Below, one piece after another: positions 35,286 through 43,487 of a stretch of 64,000 nt of DNA. Source of the stretch: CALJFL01 sp047633055 (lineage in GTDB: Bacteria > Pseudomonadota > Gammaproteobacteria > Pseudomonadales > Halieaceae); contig JBLIEI010000004.1 in assembly GCA_047633055.1 (NCBI GenBank), positions 31,748-95,747 of the forward strand, in the 5' to 3' direction. The notes beneath the pieces are model-generated. The model was not told where the DNA came from. It did no database searches and saw only the letters and a program-made list of their open reading frames with translations. A program made the translations under genes and the position numbers. Each line of letters starts with the position of its first letter. Position 1 is the stretch's first letter.

Positions 35286-36658
35286 TTTTTTCCTCCCGCA
35301 TTTACGCTGGCAGTCGCGAAAAAATAATTGAGTTCGGCGATAATTTTCAGACGCTCCACATCGATATTCAGCGCATCAACGCGTGCATTGAGCTCGGCAA
35401 TCCGCGCCCTTACCACTTCGGCAAAATCACCGTCATCATTGGTGTAGGCCGTTAGCGACGCCTCGGCCTGCTCATGCATTTCCTCAAGTAAACGCGTACG
35501 ATACAGCTCCCTGCGCTGTTCGAGGCGGTGCAACCGCGAGCGCTGGCTGTCAAATTCAGCAATCATTCTGCGCAAGATCAATGCCCGCTCTGTTCGCACC
35601 GACTCCGACTCGGCCGCTGCGGATCGTACCTGTTGGTCCTGGCGTTTCGAGGTAAACAGTGGCAAGTCAAATGCAACCCCAATAGAAAAGAAGTCGGCCC
35701 TATCATCGCCCATCGGGTCGTCGTCCCTATAACCGTAGCTCGCGTTGACCTGCCATTGTGGTTGATATTTTTGCTCGGCCAATTCAATCCCAGCCCGGCT
35801 TGCAGCAATCTTTTGATCCACTCTCAAAATCGCCGGATGACGCAGTAGATAGGCTGCGATGTCCTGAGCAGAAACCGCCGTCCCAGTTTGAAGAAGACCC
35901 GGATTTACAAGGGCAATAGTAGGCAACTGATCCGGGAGCGCTTCGGATGCGACTCCAGTAATGATGCCATCGGATGAAAGTAACCATTGTGTCAACATCG
36001 AACGGGATACTTCCTGCTGCTGGTACAGCACGGTCAGGCGATCTTCCAATAGCGTCATTTCAAGCTGCGCGCGCACCAGGTCCTGCTGGCGAGCCCCTGC
36101 CAGAGCCGTCGAGTAGTTCGACTGGGCAACATCCACCAGATGTTCAAACAGTCCTCGGTCTTGCTCGATCAGGCGGATCGATTCACTCGCCCGGTAGGCG
36201 TCAAGCCATAAGTGCGAAACCTTAACGGCAACATGCGCTCGCCGGTCATCCCTCTGATACGGTTGCTCAGCCCCCATCAGCTGCAGCTGCTTTTGCTGTA
36301 GTTGCCTGCTGTCACCGCGGGGAAATACCTGAGACAGGGCCAGCTTAAACTGAGTCATCGCTTCTTGATCAAAATCAAAGCTGTCTGTAGGCAAGTTGGC
36401 AAAACCGGCACTGACCATAGGATCAGGGAGGCTTCCCGCAGCGATGCTTTGCGCCTCCAGCGCACGCTCTCGATGTGCGCTGCCGTCTAACCAGGGATCA
36501 TACTGCTGCGCTATCGCGATCGCACGCTCAAGGCTAAGGGCAGCCACTGCTGGCGCCGAAACCATAAACCCGAGGATCGTACCTAACACAACTTTTTTCA
36601 GCCTGCCGCAACGGCTCAACTGGCCGGTGTTTATTTTAATTTCCACTGTGAAACCCAT
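35282..36658 (-). CDS. cusC: CusC-type outer membrane efflux channel
   Basis: A 458-residue TolC-family protein that forms the outer membrane duct of the Cus pump. A basic N-terminus and hydrophobic segment (KKVVLGTILGFMVSAPAVAA) act as signal peptide. The rest has the paired coiled-coil helices of the family (about 50-240 and 260-450) with motifs such as ALERALEAQSIAAGSLPDPM-like repeats and IELAEQKYQPQWQVNASYGY. The ATG at 36658 is used; the frame extends 7 codons further to a GTG. There is no lipobox, unlike E. coli CusC. Confidence 0.9.
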   Translation of the reverse strand: MGFTVEIKINTGQLSRCGRLKKVVLGTILGFMVSAPAVAALSLERAIAIAQQYDPWLDGSAHRERALEAQSIAAGSLPDPMVSAGFANLPTDSFDFDQEAMTQFKLALSQVFPRGDSRQLQQKQLQLMGAEQPYQRDDRRAHVAVKVSHLWLDAYRASESIRLIEQDRGLFEHLVDVAQSNYSTALAGARQQDLVRAQLEMTLLEDRLTVLYQQQEVSRSMLTQWLLSSDGIITGVASEALPDQLPTIALVNPGLLQTGTAVSAQDIAAYLLRHPAILRVDQKIAASRAGIELAEQKYQPQWQVNASYGYRDDDPMGDDRADFFSIGVAFDLPLFTSKRQDQQVRSAAAESESVRTERALILRRMIAEFDSQRSRLHRLEQRRELYRTRLLEEMHEQAEASLTAYTNDDGDFAEVVRARIAELNARVDALNIDVERLKIIAELNYFFATASVNAGGKK

Positions 36659-36790
36659 TTCAGTTTTTACGTTGGCCACGCTAAAAATCCGGACAGCTGG
36701 TGATCAGTTACCGCCAATGCTGGCTTGCGAAGCGTTTACAGACTGGGTGACAGGAGTAAGGCGCCAATATTCAGGCGCACCTGTCTTGTG

Positions 36791-37138
36791 TTAGCTGGAA
36801 ATGGGGGGACGAAAATCCGGACTGGAGAGATGAATCGGGGAGGAAACTGCGGCGTCAAACCACAGCCGATTTGGAACGAAACCCTTAGGGAAACTTGCAG
36901 TATCAGCAAGCCCTATCGGGGATATACAACCTGAAACGGAACAGTAACCGTCTCCGCAACAGTCATTTTCTGTCGAGCTGCTGACGCCAGGTTCCATGTG
37001 GTGGCCGGCGTGGGCTGAGTCCATGGCAAGATCGGAGAGATTGCTCATGGACATGCAAGGCACAGAGGAGGCGAACGCAGTCTGGCCGACAAATATCATT
37101 GTCAGCAGTAGCGTTAATCTCAAGCCCAGCTTCTTCAT
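36791..37138 (-). CDS. small exported Cys/Met/His-rich protein upstream of cusCBA
   Basis: A 115-residue protein with a clear signal peptide (MKKLGLRLTLLLTMIFVGQT, cut near AFA). The mature region is packed with possible metal ligands: PCMSMSNLSD, MDSAHAGHHMEPG, and ENDCCGDGYCSVSGC, with a Pro-rich end PDFRPPIS. It resembles CopL/DUF2946-like proteins found beside copper genes, but the match is only by style. A CueR-type promoter lies 45-75 bp upstream, and cusC begins about 130 bp downstream. I infer a periplasmic Cu(I)/Ag(I) binder or carrier. The longer frame to 37213 would start inside that promoter, so the ATG at 37138 is used. Confidence 0.7.
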   Translation of the reverse strand: MKKLGLRLTLLLTMIFVGQTAFASSVPCMSMSNLSDLAMDSAHAGHHMEPGVSSSTENDCCGDGYCSVSGCISPIGLADTASFPKGFVPNRLWFDAAVSSPIHLSSPDFRPPISS

Positions 37139-37182
37139 CAAGAACACCACCCGTAACAACACACCAACATCAGTATGGAATG

Positions 37183-37213
37183 AGTCTACACCCTTACGGC
37201 ACAGGAAGGTCAA
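37183..37213 (-). promoter_or_regulatory. MerR/CueR-type promoter with 19-bp spacer
   Basis: On the minus strand TTGACC (plus 37208-37213) and TAGACT (plus 37183-37188) are separated by 19 bp. The long spacer is the mark of promoters twisted open by MerR-family activators. The spacer and -35 hold the dyad ACCTTCC-TGTGCCG-TAAGGGT, close to the CueR sites before E. coli copA and cueO. The predicted start of RNA is about 40 bp before the small Cys-rich gene. No merR-family gene is in the window. Confidence 0.7.
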
Positions 37214-37385
37214 GCCCTGCTAAAACTAACGGTGTATTACAAATTGGCCAATCAATCAGCAGATCAACGATCCAGTCGAGCCGACCACAGAACCCAAAGC
37301 AGTTTCAAATAGCTGAAAATGACCCATTTCAATTAGATTCGCCAGCCATTACAATTACGTTTCTACGATTTTGCCCCATCAATAC

Positions 37386-37462
37386 GCGCCCATAGCTCAG
37401 CTGGATAGAGTACCAGATTCCGATTCTGGGGGTCGCAGGTTCGACTCCTGCTGGGCGCACCA
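37386..37462 (+). tRNA. tRNA-Arg (anticodon CCG)
   Basis: A complete 77-nt cloverleaf. Acceptor arms GCGCCCA (37386-37392) and TGGGCGC (37452-37458); D-arm GCTC...GAGT; anticodon stem CCAGA/TCTGG with loop TTCCGAT, giving anticodon CCG at 37420-37422; T-arm GCAGG-TTCGACT-CCTGC; discriminator A and encoded CCA at 37460-37462. It reads CGG arginine codons. No second copy of its 3' end is visible nearby, so there is no sign of an integrated element. Confidence 0.97.
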
Positions 37463-37550
37463 TTTTCTTCCCGAAGTCAGGCCTGCCCGCGACGCATTCT
37501 CGATAAGTTGAAGCCAGGTCAAATGGCAAGACCTGACCCCGCGGGCACCG

Positions 37551-38426
37551 TTAAAGCCTATCTATTTTTTGATTAACGATATCCTGTAGTAACGGACTTT
37601 GAGCCGCCCTTTCGAATGCGGCATCTATCATTTTTGCGCGATATTGAACTACCGGGCGATAATTGGGGTGGGTAAAGATGTAAAGCTCTCCAGCACTGAG
37701 CGCCTCAACCAGGCGCTCGCCCACTATCGATGGGTTGATTCCGTTTTGCACTGCCGCCTTAGCCTTTCCCAGCACACCACTTTTATCAGACGAGTCAGTT
37801 CTGTCGGACTGATATCGGGTCTGCCGGTTTCTTTGAGAATCATAAATTCGAGTTTGTACAAACGCAGGGCACAATACCGATACAGCAATACCATCGCTTT
37901 TAAGTTCGCCAGCCCAGCCCTCTGATAGAGCAACCACTGCTGATTTTGTCGCGCTGTATGCACCGCCGTACGGAACCCCGCCCATACCTGCCATTGACGC
38001 AACGTTCACCAACCAACCACCATCGCCGTGTTCTTTGATCAATGGCACCATGACTTTCGCTCCAAAAACCACACCCATCAGATTGACGTTCAGTGCCCAC
38101 TCCCAATTTTTAGCATTCTGATTCTCGATCGAACCGGATCCCCCGCCCACGCCAGCATTGTTTACCAGCATGTGGATACTACCGAAACGTTCCAATGCTT
38201 GCCTGGCGACCTCCAGCCACTGCGCCTCTTCTGCCACGTCGAGTGCGACGCCTAATACCGGTACCCCGGCCTGCTCCAGTTCTGCAGACGCTTTCTCCAG
38301 ATTGCTCGCATCAATATCAGCGAGCACAATATTCATTTTTTGCTCGCCCAATGCTTTCGCAATTGAAAGGCCAATGCCTTCGCCGCCACCACTGATGACG
38401 GCGGTTTTACCTGTAAACTGGTTCAT
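37551..38426 (-). CDS. SDR family oxidoreductase
   Basis: A 291-residue short-chain dehydrogenase/reductase. The Rossmann motif is TAVISGGGEGIGLSIAKALG (GxxxGxG), then NNAGVGGGSGS, catalytic Ser in LVNVASMAGMGG and the Tyr/Lys pair in YSATKSAVVALSE. The C-terminal part (ERAAQSPLLQDIVNQKI) resembles SDRs of fatty or aromatic compound metabolism. Substrate unknown. The TetR gene 33 bp upstream on the same strand probably regulates it as part of one transcript. Confidence 0.88.
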   Translation of the reverse strand: MNQFTGKTAVISGGGEGIGLSIAKALGEQKMNIVLADIDASNLEKASAELEQAGVPVLGVALDVAEEAQWLEVARQALERFGSIHMLVNNAGVGGGSGSIENQNAKNWEWALNVNLMGVVFGAKVMVPLIKEHGDGGWLVNVASMAGMGGVPYGGAYSATKSAVVALSEGWAGELKSDGIAVSVLCPAFVQTRIYDSQRNRQTRYQSDRTDSSDKSGVLGKAKAAVQNGINPSIVGERLVEALSAGELYIFTHPNYRPVVQYRAKMIDAAFERAAQSPLLQDIVNQKIDRL

Positions 38427-38459
38427 CTTCTTTCTCTCTTCAACATGTAGTGAGTAGGT

Positions 38460-39050
38460 TCAAGCACACTTAAAAACGCTATTCATCATTGCCGGTAGCA
38501 ATTTATCAAACCCGAGCCCCTGAGTAAGCTGACCGGCTAAATCCAACGACACAAGGCCGTGAATACAAGCCCAGAATGTGTGCGCCAGTAAGGTTGGATC
38601 ACCCTGAATATCACCGGACTCGACTCCCCGGCGGGTGGCTTCAAATAGCGTTTTCCGCGTTCGTTTCTGCGCTAGCTCTGTTTCGGGATAGGTCTGCGCT
38701 TGATGGCTGTGTATGACATAAAGTAAGCGATAAGCATGGGGGTCTTCGTGCGCAAAATTGGCGTAAGCCCTTCCCAGTGCCTGCAAGTATTCCAGCGGCG
38801 TAAGAGTCGCAGGTACATCCTCCAGAGCCTGAGCCAAGCGATCAAATAGTTTCGCACGAAGTGCGGCGAGAACATCTTCTTTATTTTCAAAGTACCGGTA
38901 GGCCATCATTGGGCTACAGCCCATGGCCTTGGCAATCCCCCGCATAGTTACCGCATCGTAATCCTCGCGCTGATAGAGCGCGTAAGCCGCTTCGCAGTAG
39001 GCGTCACGGAAACTGTCAATATCAACTTGTGAGAGGGGGTTTCTTGGCAT
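38460..39050 (-). CDS. TetR/AcrR family transcriptional regulator
   Basis: A 196-residue repressor with an N-terminal helix-turn-helix (YDAVTMRGIAKAMGCSPMMA, then YRYFENKEDVLAALRA) and a C-terminal ligand-binding domain of the TetR_C_33-like type (HAYRLLYVIHSHQAQ and LAHTFWACIHGLVSLDLAG). Two operator-like dyads lie just before its start (39059-39085), so it very likely represses itself and the SDR gene behind it. The inducer is unknown. Confidence 0.9.
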   Translation of the reverse strand: MPRNPLSQVDIDSFRDAYCEAAYALYQREDYDAVTMRGIAKAMGCSPMMAYRYFENKEDVLAALRAKLFDRLAQALEDVPATLTPLEYLQALGRAYANFAHEDPHAYRLLYVIHSHQAQTYPETELAQKRTRKTLFEATRRGVESGDIQGDPTLLAHTFWACIHGLVSLDLAGQLTQGLGFDKLLPAMMNSVFKCA

Positions 39051-39058
39051 GTGTTTAT

Positions 39059-39085
39059 ATTACGCTGTATATTTTACGCTGTAAA
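39059..39085. promoter_or_regulatory. two TetR-type operator dyads
   Basis: ATTAC-GCT-GTATA (39059-39071) and TTTAC-GCT-GTAAA (39073-39085) are tandem copies of one 13-bp dyad, centred 14 bp apart. They begin 8 bp upstream of the TetR start codon, where a bound repressor would block transcription or initiation. The second copy is a perfect palindrome. The spacing would place two dimers on adjacent turns. Confidence 0.65.
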
Positions 39086-39194
39086 CATAACAGGCACTGC
39101 CTGAAAAATAAATGATGCCCCAGGTCTCGCTTTTAATCCTATTCAGGATGAGTTGACGCGGTGCCAAATGTAATAACTGACCCAAGGTTACCCA

Positions 39195-40244
39195 CTAATT
39201 TACGTCTTCAACAAATAGACGGATGCGCTCAACAGCTTCTGGCGACTGGGAGAGGTCTGCGTGATCGACGGCGTTAATTTCCAGGAACTCGGCATTGGGT
39301 AATACTTCTGCCAACGCCCGGCCCAGTCGAATGGGAACGGCCATGTCGCCGGCGTAGTGAATCACCAAACAGGGGCAATGAATCAATGGCAGCAGAGGGC
39401 GCACATCTACCTCTTTCATAGATGTCACCAGCTGCTTGATCGCGTGTCGCGTACTAATAAGCTTCTCTAAGGCTTGATAGGTTTGATCATCGAGCTGCTC
39501 CCTACTGATACTGGGAAACAAAGTGTCGCGCAAAACCCCTGTTCCCCATGAGGGGACCAGGGCGTCCAGCATATTTTCGGGGATACCGGCCGGGAGACTT
39601 TCGCTTTGCAGCCAGCTTGCGGTAGTACCCAGAAGGACCAGCCCTTTCACTCGCTCCGGGTGGTCGTGGGCAAACTGCAGGCACATCGAGCCGCTTTCGG
39701 AGATTCCGTAAAGAACAGCGCTGTCGAGGCCAGCCGCATCCATGACTGATCCTATATCTCGTACTCTGGTCGCCAAATCTGGCACTTCCAGACTTGGATC
39801 GGAGAGCCCTTGCCCGCGTTTATCAAAAGTGACGACGCGTGCAAACGCGGCCAATGCTTCAAGTGAGTCTCGCGTGGGTGGCAAGTGGGCACAAATATTC
39901 AGGTGCGAGATAATACCCGGCGCCATCAGTATATCGTTGGGACCAACGCCGTGAGTAATATACGCAATACGCAGGCCATCACTGTCGGCGAAATGCACGG
40001 GATCGGGGGTCGGGGCGCTAAGCATCTTGATGGTTATTATCGATTCATCATCGACTTCTACCGGCTCATGTGATTCTTTAGAATGGCCGCTATCGTGACG
40101 CTGGTCGCCCTTAAGTCGTCGGAACAACAGTCCACTGAAGGAGATCAAAACGCCTAGCAGTACAATAATTGCCACCGCACCGCTCAGAAGAGACTCGTTT
40201 CCAGAAATCCAATGCCCTATAGCAGTAACTGTTTCCATGGTCAT
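39195..40244 (-). CDS. membrane-anchored alpha/beta hydrolase
   Basis: A 349-residue protein with an N-terminal transmembrane helix (about 18-42, LLSGAVAIIVLLGVLISFSG), a basic/acidic linker, then an alpha/beta hydrolase domain. The nucleophile elbow is LYGISESGSMCLQFA (Ser in GISES), preceded by VVTFDKRGQGLSDPS; the acid is likely in IHYAGDMAVPIRLGR and the His in INAVDHADLSQSPE. This domain resembles those found in front of adenylate cyclases, but no cyclase is present. Substrate unknown. Confidence 0.85.
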   Translation of the reverse strand: MTMETVTAIGHWISGNESLLSGAVAIIVLLGVLISFSGLLFRRLKGDQRHDSGHSKESHEPVEVDDESIITIKMLSAPTPDPVHFADSDGLRIAYITHGVGPNDILMAPGIISHLNICAHLPPTRDSLEALAAFARVVTFDKRGQGLSDPSLEVPDLATRVRDIGSVMDAAGLDSAVLYGISESGSMCLQFAHDHPERVKGLVLLGTTASWLQSESLPAGIPENMLDALVPSWGTGVLRDTLFPSISREQLDDQTYQALEKLISTRHAIKQLVTSMKEVDVRPLLPLIHCPCLVIHYAGDMAVPIRLGRALAEVLPNAEFLEINAVDHADLSQSPEAVERIRLFVEDVN

Positions 40245-40345
40245 CTTCGTTATTTTATTTCAGGGGCTACCGCTAGTGTAGCAACTCTACTTTGATGATT
40301 ACACATCGAATAGATTTGCTCTGGTGTAACGGTTAATCGGCAGGA

Positions 40346-41428
40346 TTAAACACTCTTTACGTGCTCGAAGCTAAACATGGGATAACTCCCGAGTTGATAG
40401 CTCACCCGGTAGTTTGCTCCATTGACCAAAGGCATCAGCGCATGACATTTCAGCGGCAGAGTTATCTGGGCTTCATAGTCGTTCAGGCCATGCTCGCCAA
40501 AGACCAGAATGCGGGTAAATAAAGCCGCCTCCAGCCCATTAAGATCCACATCCGCGGGGATAGACACCGCCTGTTCTGCCAGTTCCAACTTTTTGGTCAC
40601 TGCGTTGTGCCGTGCTAGTCGCAGCTGTGTGGGGGCCTGCTCAGGCGACAGCGTGCACAGAGTAGCAATGGGGTAGCGCTGATCTCGCTCTTTAAGTGTG
40701 CCGAGATTGCTGCGCTGCCGCTCAGTGAATATGGCCTGCTCGGTTGCCAGGTCTGCCAGACACAGGTCCACCTCTATTTCCTGTGGAATAAAGACACCCG
40801 CCGGCAGCAACTGCGGTGCCAAATGTGCAGTAACTGCAAACTGTGGCTCCTGCTCCAACGCTTTCTGCAGGGTTTCAGCGATTATCAGGTGCAGTTTTTC
40901 AGGGTGCTGGTAGTGGCAGGCATCTCCCTGAATCAAATCGACGTTGTAGGTGGATAGCCCAAATCGGTTTAGCAGCTGGGCCACACTATCCAGAGATTCT
41001 TGATGCGTATCCAATAAGCTTGCTCTGAGCTCTCCAGGAGCGAATTTCGCCAGCAGCGGCAGTAGCAAAGTGGCATAGGGACCACAACCTGCATAGAGAA
41101 TTTTCAGCGTGGTAGTTGGAAATCGAGCACGGAGATCGATCAGTGCGGCATAGACTCCTCGGATGAAAACCACCGTGCGCTGATAATCCAGCGCGCACTG
41201 CGCCGCTGCCTGTGGATTGATCGCAACGCCACCGTCCAATAATGCGTCTTCGGCCCAGGCATCGAAACTGGGATCCGGTGTTATGCCAGTGGCGGTACTG
41301 CAGGTTTGCACAAACGCGTTGATTGCGGCGCATAGGGTCTCGGCTGAACTCATTTCATTCAGTATTTGATTGCCGATGGATTCGATGGTCGTAGAAGGAG
41401 CTACGCTAGCTTGATTTCGCGGTTTCAT
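40346..41428 (-). CDS. SAM-dependent methyltransferase-like protein
   Basis: A 360-residue protein with a class I methyltransferase core: motif I TLKILYAGCGPYATLLLPLL (about residues 118-137), an acidic loop SLLDTHQESLDSV and VDLIQGDACHYQ, then LHLIIAETLQKALEQEPQ, which resembles the double-E region of protein arginine methyltransferases. The second half (residues 220-355) looks like a beta-rich domain. I do not recognise the family with confidence; an arginine or small-molecule methyltransferase is possible. Confidence 0.6.
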   Translation of the reverse strand: MKPRNQASVAPSTTIESIGNQILNEMSSAETLCAAINAFVQTCSTATGITPDPSFDAWAEDALLDGGVAINPQAAAQCALDYQRTVVFIRGVYAALIDLRARFPTTTLKILYAGCGPYATLLLPLLAKFAPGELRASLLDTHQESLDSVAQLLNRFGLSTYNVDLIQGDACHYQHPEKLHLIIAETLQKALEQEPQFAVTAHLAPQLLPAGVFIPQEIEVDLCLADLATEQAIFTERQRSNLGTLKERDQRYPIATLCTLSPEQAPTQLRLARHNAVTKKLELAEQAVSIPADVDLNGLEAALFTRILVFGEHGLNDYEAQITLPLKCHALMPLVNGANYRVSYQLGSYPMFSFEHVKSV

Positions 41429-41550
41429 GTGTATCTTCGACTTGCCTTCTCTAGGGGGTCATTATGGCATTCCCGGGTAGGGCACTGATCTTTTGACAGG
41501 CTTTCTCAGCAGCTGCACTATGGGCGCTCATCCTTTCAGGAGACAAACTT

Positions 41551-41820
41551 ATGTCAGCGCCCATTCTTGCACCGGCAGCCATGTTGGTCCTCTGGTCGAT
41601 GGTAGTTCTATTGTGGGTCATGTTTACCCGCTTCCCCGCGTTTAAGCAAGCGGGCGTCGACCTGAGAGCATCACCTCCCGGCGGTCGCTATCAGGACATC
41701 CAGGACGCCATGCCGGACCGGGTCAACTGGAAGTCCCATAACTACCTGTTGTCCAGCCTTTGCCTGCTCGTGCTCGTGCTCGTGCTCGCGGTCAACGCCG
41801 TGCGGATCACCGTGTTCTGA
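41551..41820 (+). CDS. MAPEG-like membrane protein, internally shortened
   Basis: An 89-residue protein with a good ribosome site (AGGAG, 8 bp before the ATG). It starts like a MAPEG family protein (LVLWSMVVLLWVMFTRFPAF, then DRVNWKSHNY, the family's signature after the first loop), but the two central helices that normally follow NWKSHNY are missing and the sequence jumps to what looks like the last helix (LLSSLCLLVLVLVLAVNAV). Family members are about 130 residues. It is probably an in-frame deletion, and the product may be inactive. A CTCGTG-type triplet run at 41766-41786 marks the last helix. Confidence 0.55.
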   Translation: MSAPILAPAAMLVLWSMVVLLWVMFTRFPAFKQAGVDLRASPPGGRYQDIQDAMPDRVNWKSHNYLLSSLCLLVLVLVLAVNAVRITVF

Positions 41821-41871
41821 GCAGCGCGCTTGGCCCTTGCGCTCAGAAGCTCGCGAGGTACCGGTTCACAT

Positions 41872-43404
41872 CTAACGAGAGGCCTCAAAGACATAAGCCG
41901 ACAGCGCGTCTATCTCCTGACTGCTTAATTGGCTACCAAAGGCTGGCATAATGCCGACACCCTGAGTGACAGCCTGCTTTACATTCGCCAGGGACGGGTG
42001 CAATTGATCAAGATTCGGGCCGACTGCGCCCTGCGCCCCCGAATCTTCCAGCGCATGGCAAACACCGCAACCAGGCTGTACCCCATTAAGGAAAATGTCA
42101 CGACCACGCTGTGCCGCGGCCGACAGTTCCTTCGGCTTGTTGCTCACGGGAACAACTTGCATTGATTTTTGCGCTACGGGCTCAACGAAAGCCGGAGCCA
42201 CCGGAAGCTCCGCTAGTGCCTTAATGGTAAGGCCATGATCCAGCCAGCCATTGTGCCCATAACCACGCTGATTCTCGACTCTCTCACGGGGCTGCCATTC
42301 GCCCTCCCCATCCTGGGCCCGGCAAAATACACGATGTTCGCCCAAAGACAATTCAACCGGATACTGAAATGCGCGCCAGGCGTTAACACCCAGATCCGGC
42401 CCTACAAATTCAGCCTGCTGCCAGTGTTCACCCTCATCAACCGATACATCAATCCGATTGATTCCGCGCTCGCCCGAAAAGGCCACGCCATAGAGCATTT
42501 GCTTGCCCGCCAACACCGGCTCATCGTCGGCGCCGGGGCCATTAATCCAGGATTTCACTGGCATACGGTACATGGAAGGATGCTCGGGACTGCCATCCTG
42601 ACCAATTTCCCGCAGCCGATAGCCCGACTGCTGAATCTTCGCCGCCGATTCCTTATTGGTAGCCGCTAAACGTTTCACCCACTTCACATTATTGACGCCA
42701 AAATACCCGGGGACGATCAGTCTCAACGGACCTCCATGAGCTAAAGAGATGGGCGCTCCATTCATTTCCCAGACCAGCATGCAATCTTTTAACGCCTTAT
42801 CGATGGGAACAGAGCGTTCAACGGCTACCGCATCTTTATCGATCCCATCGGGGATTTTTTCGCCGCCAGTGCTGGTAACAAATGGCATGCCATTTTGCGC
42901 TCCACCAAAGCGTTCCAGCACATCGGCGACAGACACGCCTGTCCACAATGCACAACCGGCGGCTCCTACGCCCCACTGCGAACCCGAAGGATGATGTGGG
43001 TAAAACGCTCGCCCATTACCGGAGCACTGCATTACCGTCGCGACAGTGCGCATTTCCATCGTCTTCAGCTCTCTGAGCGTGATACTGCCCGCTTGCTCTA
43101 CGCCTTCTACCTCCATACGCCAGTCATCACGCTGCTGAATAATTGCGGCGCTAGGCATAGGAAGGTTATTACGGACAAAAAAGTGAGACTCTGGCGTAAT
43201 GGGTCCAAAGCCAAAACTGGAGCGGCGTGTTTCCAAAGCCCAGGGAATATCGTTGTGACGCAGGAAATCAGCGCCCACTTTCGAGTCAGGCATAGCGCGT
43301 GACTGAGTAGCACCGAAGGCCAACTTTGCCAGCGGTGAGGCTAATAACCCTGCCCCTGCAACCGACTTGAGAAAAAAACGCCGATTCTTTTTTGGGAAAT
43401 TCAT
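41872..43404 (-). CDS. sulfite dehydrogenase-type molybdoenzyme fused to cytochrome c
   Basis: A 510-residue exported protein. The Tat signal KNRRFFLKSVAGAGLLA leads into a sulfite oxidase molybdopterin domain with the Mo-ligand Cys in VMQCSGNGRAFY, HGGPLRLIVPGYFGVNNVKW and WINGPG, then a dimerisation domain (EWQPRERVENQRGYGHNGWLD is typical; residues 300-390). A short linker is followed by a C-terminal cytochrome c (about 425-510) with haem motif CGVCH and distal Met in GIMPAFG. It fuses what SorA/SorB or SoxC/SoxD have as two proteins. It probably oxidises sulfite, or a related sulfur compound, in the periplasm and passes electrons through its own haem. Confidence 0.88.
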   Translation of the reverse strand: MNFPKKNRRFFLKSVAGAGLLASPLAKLAFGATQSRAMPDSKVGADFLRHNDIPWALETRRSSFGFGPITPESHFFVRNNLPMPSAAIIQQRDDWRMEVEGVEQAGSITLRELKTMEMRTVATVMQCSGNGRAFYPHHPSGSQWGVGAAGCALWTGVSVADVLERFGGAQNGMPFVTSTGGEKIPDGIDKDAVAVERSVPIDKALKDCMLVWEMNGAPISLAHGGPLRLIVPGYFGVNNVKWVKRLAATNKESAAKIQQSGYRLREIGQDGSPEHPSMYRMPVKSWINGPGADDEPVLAGKQMLYGVAFSGERGINRIDVSVDEGEHWQQAEFVGPDLGVNAWRAFQYPVELSLGEHRVFCRAQDGEGEWQPRERVENQRGYGHNGWLDHGLTIKALAELPVAPAFVEPVAQKSMQVVPVSNKPKELSAAAQRGRDIFLNGVQPGCGVCHALEDSGAQGAVGPNLDQLHPSLANVKQAVTQGVGIMPAFGSQLSSQEIDALSAYVFEASR

Positions 43405-43487
43405 GCAGACATCCTTGTTTTCAATTATGGTGGTTCAGTAACACAGCTAGAATGCAAACCGGGAGCCGGGTAGGCCTGGACCGACTA

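Noticed and set aside
37386..37535. tRNA-Arg as an integration site for a mobile island
   Set aside because: No integrase lies next to it and no repeated copy of the tRNA 3' end was seen in the window. The dyad CAGGTC/GACCTG at 37515-37535 has no T-run and no link to mobility.
41760..41790. CTCGTG repeats as a microsatellite or phase-variable tract
   Set aside because: Only about three 6-bp units, within a coding helix and in frame; length changes would add or remove residue pairs without switching the frame.
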